In this document: one piece after another, positions 8,197-16,237 of the stretch
Numbering within the stretch: the stretch's first letter is position 1
Layout of the letters: each line of letters starts with the position of its first letter
Origin: Nocardia sp. BMG111209
Lineage (GTDB): Bacteria; Actinomycetota; Actinomycetes; Mycobacteriales; Mycobacteriaceae
Assembly: GCF_000381925.1 (NCBI RefSeq)
Contig: NZ_KB907307.1
Location: 806,001-870,000 of the forward strand
DNA length: 64,000 nt
Direction of reading: 5' to 3'
The notes under the pieces: model-generated
The model's input: only the letters and a program-made list of their open reading frames with translations
The model's database searches: none
Told to the model about the DNA's origin: nothing
Made by a program: the position numbers and the translations under genes

Positions 8197-8391
8197 GGCG
8201 ATGCAGCAACCAATCCTGGCCGCCGCCCGGGTTTCGATACAAGGGTGAATCGGTGAACAAATGCCCCGGAGTTGCCGGCTTCCGGGCATTGTCGATGCCG
8301 CGGCGGGCTGGCGTACTGGTCATGTGACCAGTATTGTTCGGGCAACGATTCGGCCGGAACAGGTTCCAGTGCCGCGGAGAAGGAGCTGCCC

Positions 8392-10437
8392 GTGACGGTT
8401 TCCCGGCGATCCCTGCTCGGCGGCACCGCCGTGGCCCTGGCCGCGGCCGGGACGGTCCCGGGCCGGGCCGGCGCGGGGCCCGGCGACGGTCAGGACTATC
8501 TGATCGGTTGCGGCATGGCCGATATCACCGGCGCCGTCGCCGGGCAGGGCATGATGGGTTACTCCGAGCTGGACCAGGTCGCCACCGGCTTGCTCACCCG
8601 CTGCTGGGCGCGCGCGTACGTGATCGTGGACCGGATCACCGGCGGCCGGGTGGTCTTCGTCAACACCGACAACGCCTGCCTGTTCCAGTCGGTGCACCTG
8701 GCCGTGCTGCAGCGCCTCGCGCAGCGCTACGGCGACCTGTACACCGAGCGCAACGTCAACCTCAACGCCACGCACAACCACAACTCCTGCGGTGGCACCG
8801 CGCGCGAATACGCCTACTCCCTGGCCGCTTCCGGCTTCCAGCGCAATTCGCACGAGGCGGAGGTGAACGGCATCGTCGCGGCCGTCGCCGCCGCGCACGA
8901 CCGGCTGGCCCCGGGCACGGTGATGCTCGGGCACGGCGAACTGCACGATGCCGGGGCCAACCGCTCCCGGGTGGCGTTCGAGCTGAATCCGCCCGAGGAC
9001 AAGGCCGAATTCCCGGACGGCATCGATCCGGCGGTGACGGTGCTGCGGCTGCGCCAGGGCGGCCGGGACGTCGGCGCGATCACCTGGTTCGCCACCCACG
9101 GCACCTCGCTCACCGATCACAACACGCTGATCTCGGTGGACAACAAGGGTTTCGCGAGTTACCGCTGGGAGCACGACGAGATGGGCGTGCGCACCGGTGA
9201 CGGCCCGCCGGCCTTCGTCGCCGCCTTCGCGCAGACCAACGCCGGCGACATCACCCCCAATCTGTCGGTGGCGCCGTGGCATCCGACCGGACCGACCGAG
9301 GACAACCGCGCGAACTGCGCGCTCATCGGCGAGCGGCAGTATCGGGCCGGGAAGTCGGCGTTCGCGGCCGCGCGGCCGATGACCGCCGGCGGCGTGGACG
9401 CGGTACTGCGCTATGTGAACATGGGCGACACCGCGATCGACGGCGACTACACCCCCGACGGTAGACCGACCCGCACCACCCCGGCGATGATGGGCGCGGC
9501 GGCCGCCGCCACGAGTTCGGAGGACAACTGGAACACCCAGTTGCCCTTCCTGTTCGAGGGCGAGACGAATCCGGTGGTGACCGCGCTCGGCGGGGTGTCC
9601 GCCCCGATCGAGCAGTGGATCCGGGATGCCCAGGCGCCCAAGCTGATCGCGGTCCCGCTCGGCATCCTGCCGCCGCGGCCCTGGGTGCCGCTGGTGGTGC
9701 CGATCCAGATCGTGCGGATCGGCGATCTGGTGCTGGCCTCGGGTCCCGCCGAGTACACGGTAGTGTCCGGCTTGCGGATCCGGCGGGTGGTGGCGCGGGC
9801 GCTGGGGGTGCCGCTGGGCACTGTGCTCGTGCAGGGATACGCGAACGGCTACTGCGGCTACGTGACCACCCCGGAGGAATACGTCTCCCAGCAGTACGAG
9901 GGTGGTGAGACGCTGTTCGGGCGGTGGACGCTCTCGGCGTACATGCAGGAATTCGACCGGCTGGCAAGGGCTCTGGCCGCGCGGGTGGATCCCGGTCGCG
10001 GGCCGGCGCCGCTGGACTGGACCTCCGGCCTCCAGCCGGATCTGCTGCCCGCGGTGCCGCCGGACGTCCCGGTGGCCGGGTACGCGTTCGGGGCTGTGGT
10101 GACCGCGCCGGCGCCGTCCGCCGTTGCGGGACAGACGATTTCGGTGACCTTCAGCGGTGCGCACCCGAACAACGACTTCCGTACGGGCGGAACGTATTTC
10201 GAGGTGCAGCAGGTGGGCGGTAACCGGCGGGTCTTCGACGACAACGACTGGTGTACCGAACTGCACTGGTCGCGGCCGGACGGTCAGCCCGCCGCCTCGC
10301 TGATCGAGATCAGGTGGACGGTTCCCGCGGGCACCGCCGCCGGCCGCTACCGCATCGCATATACCGGAAACAGCCGTGATTCCGGTGGCGCGGTGAACGA
10401 ATTCACCGGCGTCTCACCGGAATTCACGATCAACTGA
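8392..10437 (+). CDS. Tat-exported neutral ceramidase-like amidohydrolase
   Basis: 681-residue neutral/alkaline ceramidase family protein; the family cleaves ceramide to sphingosine and fatty acid outside the cell. The GTG start has AAGGAG 8 bases upstream. SRRSLLGGTAVALAAAG is a twin-arginine signal peptide. The mature part opens with the family block YLIGCGMADITG and has the zinc-binding His regions THNHNSCGG and FATHGTSL. It ends in an Ig-like C-terminal domain. The family's active-site hexapeptide GDVSPN reads GDITPN here (Thr288 in place of Ser), which may change activity. The gene stands alone, preceded by a long structured leader. Confidence 0.9.
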   Translation: MTVSRRSLLGGTAVALAAAGTVPGRAGAGPGDGQDYLIGCGMADITGAVAGQGMMGYSELDQVATGLLTRCWARAYVIVDRITGGRVVFVNTDNACLFQSVHLAVLQRLAQRYGDLYTERNVNLNATHNHNSCGGTAREYAYSLAASGFQRNSHEAEVNGIVAAVAAAHDRLAPGTVMLGHGELHDAGANRSRVAFELNPPEDKAEFPDGIDPAVTVLRLRQGGRDVGAITWFATHGTSLTDHNTLISVDNKGFASYRWEHDEMGVRTGDGPPAFVAAFAQTNAGDITPNLSVAPWHPTGPTEDNRANCALIGERQYRAGKSAFAAARPMTAGGVDAVLRYVNMGDTAIDGDYTPDGRPTRTTPAMMGAAAAATSSEDNWNTQLPFLFEGETNPVVTALGGVSAPIEQWIRDAQAPKLIAVPLGILPPRPWVPLVVPIQIVRIGDLVLASGPAEYTVVSGLRIRRVVARALGVPLGTVLVQGYANGYCGYVTTPEEYVSQQYEGGETLFGRWTLSAYMQEFDRLARALAARVDPGRGPAPLDWTSGLQPDLLPAVPPDVPVAGYAFGAVVTAPAPSAVAGQTISVTFSGAHPNNDFRTGGTYFEVQQVGGNRRVFDDNDWCTELHWSRPDGQPAASLIEIRWTVPAGTAAGRYRIAYTGNSRDSGGAVNEFTGVSPEFTIN

Positions 10438-10452
10438 GATTTACCGGCCGGG

Positions 10453-10818
10453 TCAGCTCGTCGCGGTGGCGGCGGGCTCGGCGGCGGCCGGCTTGACCAC
10501 CGGCGTGGGGCCGGTCTTGGCCAGATCACGCTGGGCCGCGGTGGCCTCCCGGCGGGTCTGACGCAGTTCCCGGCGGGTCTTGGCATGCCGCCGCTGGGTG
10601 CCGAACGCCCCCGCGAGCAGGAGCACCAGGCCCAGCATCGCCACCGCGCCGACGCCTGCGCCGGCGGCGAACAGCTGGCTCTCCGAGCCGCTGAACTGGT
10701 GGTCGAAAATAGTGAAATGGGCCGGAAGCATGTGGCCCTGATCGGAATTGGCGGAGATAGCGGAGACTCCGACGACGATCGCCGCGATCAGCACTATCAA
10801 ACCGATGAGAATAATCAT
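10453..10818 (-). CDS. Small two-helix membrane protein
   Basis: 121-residue protein with a transmembrane helix at the very N-terminus (MIILIGLIVLIAAIVVGVSA) and a second near residues 50-70 (AGVGAVAMLGLVLLLAGAF). A charged cytoplasmic segment of coiled-coil character follows (RRELRQTRREATAAQRD), then an Ala/Pro tail. GGAGTGG lies 7-8 bases before the ATG. The layout resembles the small LapA-like or DUF-type envelope proteins of actinobacteria, but I cannot name a family. It is convergent with the ceramidase gene and divergent from the MFS gene. Confidence 0.7.
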   Translation of the reverse strand: MIILIGLIVLIAAIVVGVSAISANSDQGHMLPAHFTIFDHQFSGSESQLFAAGAGVGAVAMLGLVLLLAGAFGTQRRHAKTRRELRQTRREATAAQRDLAKTGPTPVVKPAAAEPAATATS

Positions 10819-10970
10819 GTGTCCACTCCAACGTCGTCCAACGCTTGTTCAGCCAATACCCGGGTCCCGCGGACGCAAACCCGGCGGCCCGATCCGTGTC
10901 CGCCGGTCCGGTCCGGTGATCTGGCACACAACGGGCCGCGGGGTATTGCCCGGCGGACAGTTGTCTTCTC

Positions 10971-10991
10971 ACAATAGTTGTGTGCATACAA
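10971..10991. promoter_or_regulatory. Overlapping TTGT/ACAA palindromes, candidate MarR operator
   Basis: TTGTGTGCATACAA (10978-10991) is a 14-bp palindrome with one mismatch, and ACAATAGTTGT (10971-10981) is a second, overlapping it. They sit just before the MFS transporter start, whose operon ends with a MarR gene. MarR sites are usually 16-20 bp TTG/CAA-type palindromes. Confidence 0.5.
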
Positions 10992-11002
10992 TCGTTTCCG
11001 GG

Positions 11003-12358
11003 ATGAGCGCCCGCCGCAAGGCGATCGTGCTGCTGACCTGCTGTCTCAGCCTGCTGATCGTCTCGATGGATTCGACGATCGTGAACGTCGCCATCCCGAC
11101 CATCCGGACCGAGATGCACGCGCCGCTGTCGCGGTTGCAGTGGATCGTCGATGCCTACACCCTCACCCTGGCCAGCCTGTTGCTGTTGTCCGGTGCGACC
11201 GCCGACCGGTTCGGCCGAAAACTGGTGTTCCGGATCGGGCTCACCGTCTTCGCCCTCGGCTCGCTGCTGTGCAGCCTGGCGCCGACGGTCGAGGTGCTGA
11301 TCGGCGCGCGGTTCGCGCAGGCGGTCGGCGGATCGATGCTCAATCCGGTCGCGATGTCGATCATCACCACGGTGTTCACCGAACGGGTCGAGCGTGCCCG
11401 CGCGATCGGCGTGTGGGGTGCGGTGGTGGGCATCTCCACGGCGATGGGCCCGCTGGTCGGCGGCTTCCTGATCGGCTCGTTCGGCTGGCAGTCGGTGTTC
11501 TGGATCAACCTGCCGATCTGTGTGCTGGCCTTCGTACTCACCACCGTATTCGTGCCCGAGTCGAAATCGGTGCACCGCCGCGGCATCGACCCGGTGGGGC
11601 AGCTGCTGGCCATGGTGGTGATGTTCACGCTGGTGTTCGGGCTCATCGAGCGCGAGCCGGTGATCTTCGTGGTGACCGTGGTCGCGCTGGCGGCCTTCCT
11701 GTACCTCGAGCGGCGGCACGCCTCGCCGTTCATCGATCCCCGGTTCTTCCGCAGCTTCCCGTTCACCGCCGCCACCGTGACCGCGGTGTTCGCCTTCGCC
11801 GGACTGGGCGGATTCCTGTTCACCGCCTCGCTCTATCTGCAGGGCACCCGGCACTACTCGGCCGTCCACACGGGCCTGCTGTACCTGCCGATGGGTCTCG
11901 CGATGCTGATCTGCTCACCGCTGTCGGGCCGGCTGGTCGGCCGCTACGGCACCCGGCCGTCGATGGTCGGCGCGGGGGTACTGATCGCCGTCGGCGCGCT
12001 CGCGCTGACCCGGCTCGGCCCCACCACGCCGATCTGGCTGCTGCTGAGCGCGTTCGCGGTGATCGGCGGCGGATTCGGCCTGGTGAACGCGCCGATCACG
12101 ACGGCGGCGGTGAGCGGGATGCCCGCCGACCGATCGGGGGCGGCGTCCGCGGTGGCCTCCACCAGCCGCCAGGTCGGCATGAGCATCGGCGTGGCGCTGG
12201 CCGGCGCGCTCAGCGATACCGGCCTGTGGTGGGTGCTGGCCGCGCTCGCCGCCGGTATCGTCGCACTCGGGGTCACCGCGAGTACCGACTGGGCGTTCCG
12301 GACTCGCGATCGCGTCGCCCCGCTGCTCGAACAGAAGGTGTCCAGCCATGCCGAATGA
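11003..12358 (+). CDS. MFS drug efflux transporter, DHA2 (EmrB/QacA) type
   Basis: 451-residue major facilitator with about 12-14 hydrophobic helices. It has LDSTIVN-type motif D1 in helix 1 (SMDSTIVNVAIPTI), motif A between helices 2 and 3 (GATADRFGRKLVF) and motif C in helix 5 (GPLVGGFLIGSFGWQSVFWINLPI). These point to proton-driven export of drugs or lipophilic compounds. The ATG at MSARRK is used; an in-frame GTG seven codons earlier falls inside the candidate operator. It overlaps the downstream MarR gene by 11 bases, so transporter and repressor are one operon. Confidence 0.9.
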   Translation: MSARRKAIVLLTCCLSLLIVSMDSTIVNVAIPTIRTEMHAPLSRLQWIVDAYTLTLASLLLLSGATADRFGRKLVFRIGLTVFALGSLLCSLAPTVEVLIGARFAQAVGGSMLNPVAMSIITTVFTERVERARAIGVWGAVVGISTAMGPLVGGFLIGSFGWQSVFWINLPICVLAFVLTTVFVPESKSVHRRGIDPVGQLLAMVVMFTLVFGLIEREPVIFVVTVVALAAFLYLERRHASPFIDPRFFRSFPFTAATVTAVFAFAGLGGFLFTASLYLQGTRHYSAVHTGLLYLPMGLAMLICSPLSGRLVGRYGTRPSMVGAGVLIAVGALALTRLGPTTPIWLLLSAFAVIGGGFGLVNAPITTAAVSGMPADRSGAASAVASTSRQVGMSIGVALAGALSDTGLWWVLAALAAGIVALGVTASTDWAFRTRDRVAPLLEQKVSSHAE

Positions 12359-12791
12359 CCCTGCGGCACAAGACCTGCCGGACCCGGCGGTCGCCCGGGA
12401 GGTCTGGGCACTGCTCGTCCGCGCCGTCGCCGACAGCCGCGATCAGTGGAAACGGTCGGTCATCGAGCGAACGGGCATGGCGTTCAGCCGGATTCGGGTG
12501 CTGCGCCGGCTCGCGCAGGGCCCGATGACGGTCAAGGAGCTGGCCCACGCCGCGGGAATGGATCCGCCCGCGGCGACGGTCACCGTCAACGCGCTGGAGG
12601 AGCGCGGGCTGGTGGTGCGCGAGATCGACCCGGGCAACCGGCGTTCGAAACTGGTGTCCATCACCGCGGCCGGGCTGGAGTCGCTCGCCGAGGCCTTCGC
12701 CACGCCGGATCCACCGTCGCCGGCGCTGGCCCGCCTCACTCCCGGCGAATTGCGCACCCTGCGCGATCTGCTGCTCAGGATCGAGAGCTGA
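12348..12791 (+). CDS. MarR-family regulator of the efflux operon
   Basis: 147-residue winged-helix repressor. The DNA-binding region MTVKELAHAAGMDPPAATVTVNALEERGLV is followed by the wing RRSKLVSITAAG. The ATG lies inside the end of the MFS gene, so translation is coupled. A MarR gene co-transcribed with an efflux pump normally represses its own operon and is released by the pump's substrates. The palindromes at 10971-10991 are the likely target. Confidence 0.9.
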   Translation: MPNDPAAQDLPDPAVAREVWALLVRAVADSRDQWKRSVIERTGMAFSRIRVLRRLAQGPMTVKELAHAAGMDPPAATVTVNALEERGLVVREIDPGNRRSKLVSITAAGLESLAEAFATPDPPSPALARLTPGELRTLRDLLLRIES

Positions 12792-12899
12792 ATCGCCGGT
12801 GAACGGCGCGAAACCAGTTGCCGCGCCGCATCTCCTGTGCGGTTGCGATCGGCCGGTTCGGCCGGCGGCGTGCCCCTCGACCGGGCCGCGGCGACGCTC

Positions 12900-12905
12900 T
12901 AGGGT
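12900..12905 (+). promoter_or_regulatory. -10 box (TAGGGT) for a probable leaderless transcript
   Basis: TAGGGT ends 8 bases before the ATG of the dienelactone hydrolase-like gene. RNA would start at or next to the start codon, and no ribosome binding site is present. Confidence 0.5.
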
Positions 12906-12913
12906 GTGGGGAC

Positions 12914-13840
12914 ATGGAGCCCTTGCAGCGCTATATCGCCGAGGAAATCGCCTACGATCACGCCGACGGCCTGCTCGGCCGCCGCGAGGCACTGCGCCGG
13001 CTCGGCCTGCTGGGCCTGAGCGCCCCGGCCGCGGTCGCGCTGCTGGCCGCCTGTTCCGACAACTCCGGCTCGGGCTCCGCCACCACCACCGCGTCCGTGC
13101 CCGCCTCCGGAACCTCCGGCGCCGCACCGACTTCCGCCCCACCCGGGTCCGCCGGCGCGGTGGCCGCCGAATCGGTCACCTTCCCGGGCCCGGAGGGCCG
13201 CACGCTCCAGGGCGCGTGGGCGGCGGCGCCGCAGCCGCGCGGCGGCGTGCTGGTCATCCACGAGAACACCGGTCTGACCGACCACATCCGCTCGGTCACC
13301 GGCCGGTTCGCCGGAATCGGCTACTCCGCGCTCGCGGTCGACCTGCTGTCCGAGGAGGGCGGCACCAAATCCTTCACCGACACCGCGGCCGCCACCGCCG
13401 CGCTGGGCAAGATCCCGCAGGACCGGTTCGTGGCCGATCTGCAGGCCGGGGTGGCCGAGCTCGGGAAGCGGCTGCCGGGAAAGAAGCTGGGCGCCACCGG
13501 ATTCTGCTTCGGCGGCGGCCTGGTCTGGCTGTTGCTGGCGCACGGCACGCCGGAGCTGGCCGCCGCCACCCCGTTCTACGGCCCGTTCCCCGACGGGGGC
13601 GACCTGGCCCAGGCGAAGGCGGCGGTGCTGGCGATCTACGGCTCGCTCGACGCGCGGGTCGGCGCCACCCGGCCGGCGGCGGTGGCGGCCCTGGAGAAGG
13701 CCGGCCTGCCGCACGACGTCTTCATCGCCGACGGGGCCGATCACGCCTTCTTCAACGACACCGGCGCCCGCTACAACCCGGCCGGGGCCGCGGAGGCGTG
13801 GCACCGGGTCGGCGACTGGTACGGCAAGTATCTCGGCTGA
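12914..13840 (+). CDS. Dienelactone hydrolase-family lipoprotein
   Basis: 308-residue exported hydrolase. The N-terminus (GRREALRRLGLLGLS) followed by the lipobox LLAAC marks a lipoprotein attached to the outer face of the membrane. A Ser/Thr/Pro linker precedes the DLH domain, which has HENTGLTDHIRSV, the nucleophile block GFCFGGG with Cys, the acidic YGSLDARVG and the catalytic His in DGADHAFFND. That is the Cys-Asp-His triad of the family. The length fits carboxymethylenebutenolidase-like lipoproteins of actinobacteria; the substrate is unknown. It stands alone behind its own leaderless-type promoter. Confidence 0.88.
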   Translation: MEPLQRYIAEEIAYDHADGLLGRREALRRLGLLGLSAPAAVALLAACSDNSGSGSATTTASVPASGTSGAAPTSAPPGSAGAVAAESVTFPGPEGRTLQGAWAAAPQPRGGVLVIHENTGLTDHIRSVTGRFAGIGYSALAVDLLSEEGGTKSFTDTAAATAALGKIPQDRFVADLQAGVAELGKRLPGKKLGATGFCFGGGLVWLLLAHGTPELAAATPFYGPFPDGGDLAQAKAAVLAIYGSLDARVGATRPAAVAALEKAGLPHDVFIADGADHAFFNDTGARYNPAGAAEAWHRVGDWYGKYLG

Positions 13841-13897
13841 CCGGTCCGCCCCCGCGAACCGGGCATACCGCCCCGCGCTCGCCCCGACGGCCTGTTC

Positions 13898-13903
13898 TAA
13901 GCT
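13898..13903 (+). promoter_or_regulatory. -10 box (TAAGCT) for a probable leaderless uspA transcript
   Basis: TAAGCT ends 6 bases before the ATG of the universal stress protein gene and no ribosome binding site is visible. Confidence 0.5.
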
Positions 13904-13909
13904 CGGAAT

Positions 13910-14395
13910 ATGACCGAGGAGCGGACGCCGGAGTGGGCGCCGATTGCCGGATCCGGTTTCGAACTGGGTACCGACGGCCCCCGGGTGATCATGGCCGGGC
14001 TGGACGGTTCGGACTCCTCGTGGCGCGCCGCCGCCTACGCCGCGGGCACCGCGCGCCGGCAGCACGCGCAGCTGGCCCTGGTGTACGTGCAGCCGCTGCT
14101 GACGATGGCCGGCGCGTACGGTGTCGACGTCCGCAGCGTCACCGAGGATGTCGCGCAGGAGCTGGCCCGGGAGTTGCGGCAGCGCACCGACGAGGTGCGC
14201 GACGTGTTCCGGGTGCCGTGGACGTTCCTCACCCGCCGCGGTGACCCCTACGCCGAATTGGCCCGTGCCGCAGACGAACTCAAGGCCGATGCGGTGATGG
14301 TCGGGGCCTCCGAGCACACCGGGCACCGGATCGTCGGCTCGGTGGCGGTGCGCCTGGTGAAGGCGGGCCGCTGGCCGGTCACCGTGGTGCCCTGA
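13910..14395 (+). CDS. Universal stress protein (UspA family)
   Basis: 161-residue single-domain Usp. The first strand VIMAGLDGSDSSWRAAAYA and the C-terminal nucleotide loop GASEHTGHRIVGSVAVRL match the ATP-binding form of the family (G-2x-G-9x-G-S/T pattern). Such proteins bind ATP or other nucleotides and act in stress or dormancy responses. The stop codon is shared with an 11-base palindrome running to the stop of the convergent gene. Confidence 0.9.
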   Translation: MTEERTPEWAPIAGSGFELGTDGPRVIMAGLDGSDSSWRAAAYAAGTARRQHAQLALVYVQPLLTMAGAYGVDVRSVTEDVAQELARELRQRTDEVRDVFRVPWTFLTRRGDPYAELARAADELKADAVMVGASEHTGHRIVGSVAVRLVKAGRWPVTVVP

Positions 14396-14398
14396 AAT

Positions 14399-14878
14399 TC
14401 AGATCCGGATCAGCTCGTACAGCCGGAAGCGGCGATCCCCGGCCAGGCGCTGTTCCATCGCGTAACCGGGCCAGTACGCGGTGGCCCGCTGCCAGGCCCG
14501 CTCCCGTTCCGCGCCGTCGAGCTGCCGCACCTTCACCTCGAAACGGTCACCGCCACTGTGCATCTCGGCATGATCGACGGCGCCGAGATTGGCCGACCAG
14601 GAGGGATGGCCGGGCCGGCCCCAGTTCGAGCCGACCAGCAGGAAGGCGCCCGGGCCGTCCGGTACGTACAGCAGCGACACCGTGCGCGGCACCCCGGTCC
14701 GCCGGCCCGGCACGGTCAGCTCCATCGACGGCAGCCCGGCGACGTCCAGCACCCCGTGTTTGCCGCCGGTCACCCGGCGCACGAACCGTTCGATCCGGAT
14801 GATCAGCGGCGCGGCCCGCATCGCGGTCGGGCGATTGGCGATGGCGCGGCCGAGCGCCGGGAGAGGATTCTTCGGCAC
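14399..14878 (-). CDS. DUF385-type F420-dependent oxidoreductase (nitroreductase/deazaflavin family)
   Basis: 159-residue protein of the deazaflavin-dependent nitroreductase (Ddn/DUF385) family: split-barrel fold, with the motifs LTVPGRRTGVPRTVSLLYV and LLVGSNWGRPGHPSW that line the F420 site. Members reduce quinones, nitro compounds or unsaturated lipids with F420H2. I chose the GTG at VPKNP because AGAGAGG lies about 11 bases ahead. A GTG 45 bases further upstream (MSWQS) would add 15 residues unlike the family. Confidence 0.83.
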   Translation of the reverse strand: MPKNPLPALGRAIANRPTAMRAAPLIIRIERFVRRVTGGKHGVLDVAGLPSMELTVPGRRTGVPRTVSLLYVPDGPGAFLLVGSNWGRPGHPSWSANLGAVDHAEMHSGGDRFEVKVRQLDGAERERAWQRATAYWPGYAMEQRLAGDRRFRLYELIRI

Positions 14879-15046
14879 GACTGGATCCGCCTCTCTGACA
14901 GGGGAATTCGACTGCCACGACACTGTGTGCGGGCGCCGCGCGGATCCGGCGGCGGTCCGCCCCGCGGAAGTGCCGGGCCCGCGGTGCCTGTCCGGTCGAA
15001 CGTTACCCAGGACAATTTTATTCGTGGCCGCCGGGGGCGGACCGGC

Positions 15047-15634
15047 TCAGACGCCGACGGTCGCGGGCAGTGCGGCCAGCACCTCGGCGGTGGTCGCGAT
15101 GCGGCCGAGGGCCGGGAAGATGCGGGTGACGGCGTGCTGATGGGCCTCGGCGTTGCGGTCGCCGGTCGCGTCGGTGGCGACGACCACGTGATAGCCGTGC
15201 TCGTGCGCGGCGCGGGCGGTGGACTCCACGCCGTAGGTGGTGGCGACGCCGGTCAGCACGATGGTGGTGACCCCGCGGCGGCGCAGGTGCAGGTCCAGGT
15301 CGGTGCCGTAGAACGCACCCCAGTTGCGCTTGGTGACGATGATGTCGGTGGGCTGCACGTCGAGTTCGTCGACCAGGACGTCGAAATCGGCCGGCTGATC
15401 GCCGCCGCGGCGCGGGCCCGCGGTACGGCCGGGCGGGACGTCGCCACCGTCGGCGGCGAACGACACCCGCACCAGCACCACCGGCAGCCGCCGGGCGCGG
15501 AAGGCCGCGGCGAGTTCGGCGTTGCGGGCGATGACGTCCTCGATCGGGTTCGGGACGGTAGCGGCCCCGACGATGCCGCGCTGCAGGTCGATCACGACGA
15601 GTGCGGTGGTGGGGTCGAGCAGGGGTGTGGTCAC
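15047..15634 (-). CDS. Isochorismatase-family hydrolase, Cys-lacking subgroup
   Basis: 195-residue isochorismatase-fold enzyme. The Asp of the triad is in VVIDLQRG and the Lys in VTKRNWGAFYGTDL. The position usually held by the nucleophilic Cys reads GVATTYGVEST, with Gly. That substitution also occurs in the true isochorismatases (EntB/PhzD type) and in a common actinobacterial subgroup, so the protein need not be inactive. The GTG start has AAGGA 8 bases upstream. It lies 38 bases downstream of a MarR gene on the same strand, forming a two-gene operon behind a 30-bp palindrome. Confidence 0.87.
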   Translation of the reverse strand: MTTPLLDPTTALVVIDLQRGIVGAATVPNPIEDVIARNAELAAAFRARRLPVVLVRVSFAADGGDVPPGRTAGPRRGGDQPADFDVLVDELDVQPTDIIVTKRNWGAFYGTDLDLHLRRRGVTTIVLTGVATTYGVESTARAAHEHGYHVVVATDATGDRNAEAHQHAVTRIFPALGRIATTAEVLAALPATVGV

Positions 15635-15672
15635 GGCGGAATCCTTCGGTGTGCGGGGTTTCGGTGGTGCGG

Positions 15673-16131
15673 TCAGGGTTCGACGAGCCGGCGCAGCAGG
15701 GCCACCGCGTCCATGAGGCGGTCCAGTTCGCCGGGGGTCAGCTTCTCGGTCATCGCCCGGGTCAGCCAGCTCTGTTTGGCGTCCTCGGTCTCGCGGCGCA
15801 GCCGGTGGCCGGCCGCGGTGAGCGACATGAGCACGCTGCGCTGATCGGTCGGATGCGGGGTCCGCTCGACCACGCCCAGATCCTCCAGGGCGGTGAGGGT
15901 GACCCGCATGGACTGCGGCCGGACCCGTTCCGCGCGGGCGAGATCGGCGACCGTGGCCGGGCCCTCCGCGAGCCGGCCGATGACCACCGCCTGCGACATG
16001 GTGAGCTCCGAATCGGCGCGCGCCGCGCGCAGTTGCCGCAGCAACCGGCCCGCCACGACGCGCAGTTCGGTCGCGGCGGCCGCGATCTGCTCCGGCGTGC
16101 GGGGTGTTTGCGGGGGGACCGGCTCGGGCAC
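15673..16131 (-). CDS. MarR-family regulator
   Basis: 152-residue MarR protein: dimer helices at both ends, winged helix with MSQAVVIGRLAEGPATVADLARAERVRPQSM and the wing HPTDQRSVLMSLTAAG. The GTG start lies 18 bases after the 30-bp palindrome. An upstream extension of the frame would read through that palindrome and is not protein-like. It is the first gene of an operon with the isochorismatase-fold enzyme and divergent from an amino-acid permease, so it probably represses its own operon and perhaps the permease. Confidence 0.88.
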   Translation of the reverse strand: MPEPVPPQTPRTPEQIAAAATELRVVAGRLLRQLRAARADSELTMSQAVVIGRLAEGPATVADLARAERVRPQSMRVTLTALEDLGVVERTPHPTDQRSVLMSLTAAGHRLRRETEDAKQSWLTRAMTEKLTPGELDRLMDAVALLRRLVEP

Positions 16132-16148
16132 CGGCCCAGCGTAGGGAA

Positions 16149-16178
16149 GGACAGGCAAACTTGCAAGTTTTCCTGTCC
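16149..16178. promoter_or_regulatory. 30-bp near-perfect palindrome, candidate MarR operator
   Basis: The core AAACTTGCAAGTTT is perfect and is flanked by GGACAGG on the left and CCTGTCC on the right. Only one base pair of the 15 breaks the symmetry. It sits between the divergent MarR and permease genes. Confidence 0.75.
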
Positions 16179-16224
16179 ATCCGGGCTGTCGATACCCCGC
16201 CGTCACCTGATCGTCACCGGCCGG

Positions 16225-16230
16225 TAGCGT
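16225..16230 (+). promoter_or_regulatory. -10 box (TAGCGT) for a probable leaderless permease transcript
   Basis: TAGCGT ends 7 bases before the permease ATG; no ribosome binding site is visible. Confidence 0.5.
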
Positions 16231-16237
16231 GCCGATC

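Noticed and set aside
7984..8256. A 90-codon frame across the hairpin repeats
   Set aside because: The repeated peptide is simply the translation of the DNA repeat, the ribosome binding site is not well placed for the predicted transcript, and no domain is visible. Kept only as part of the repeat finding.
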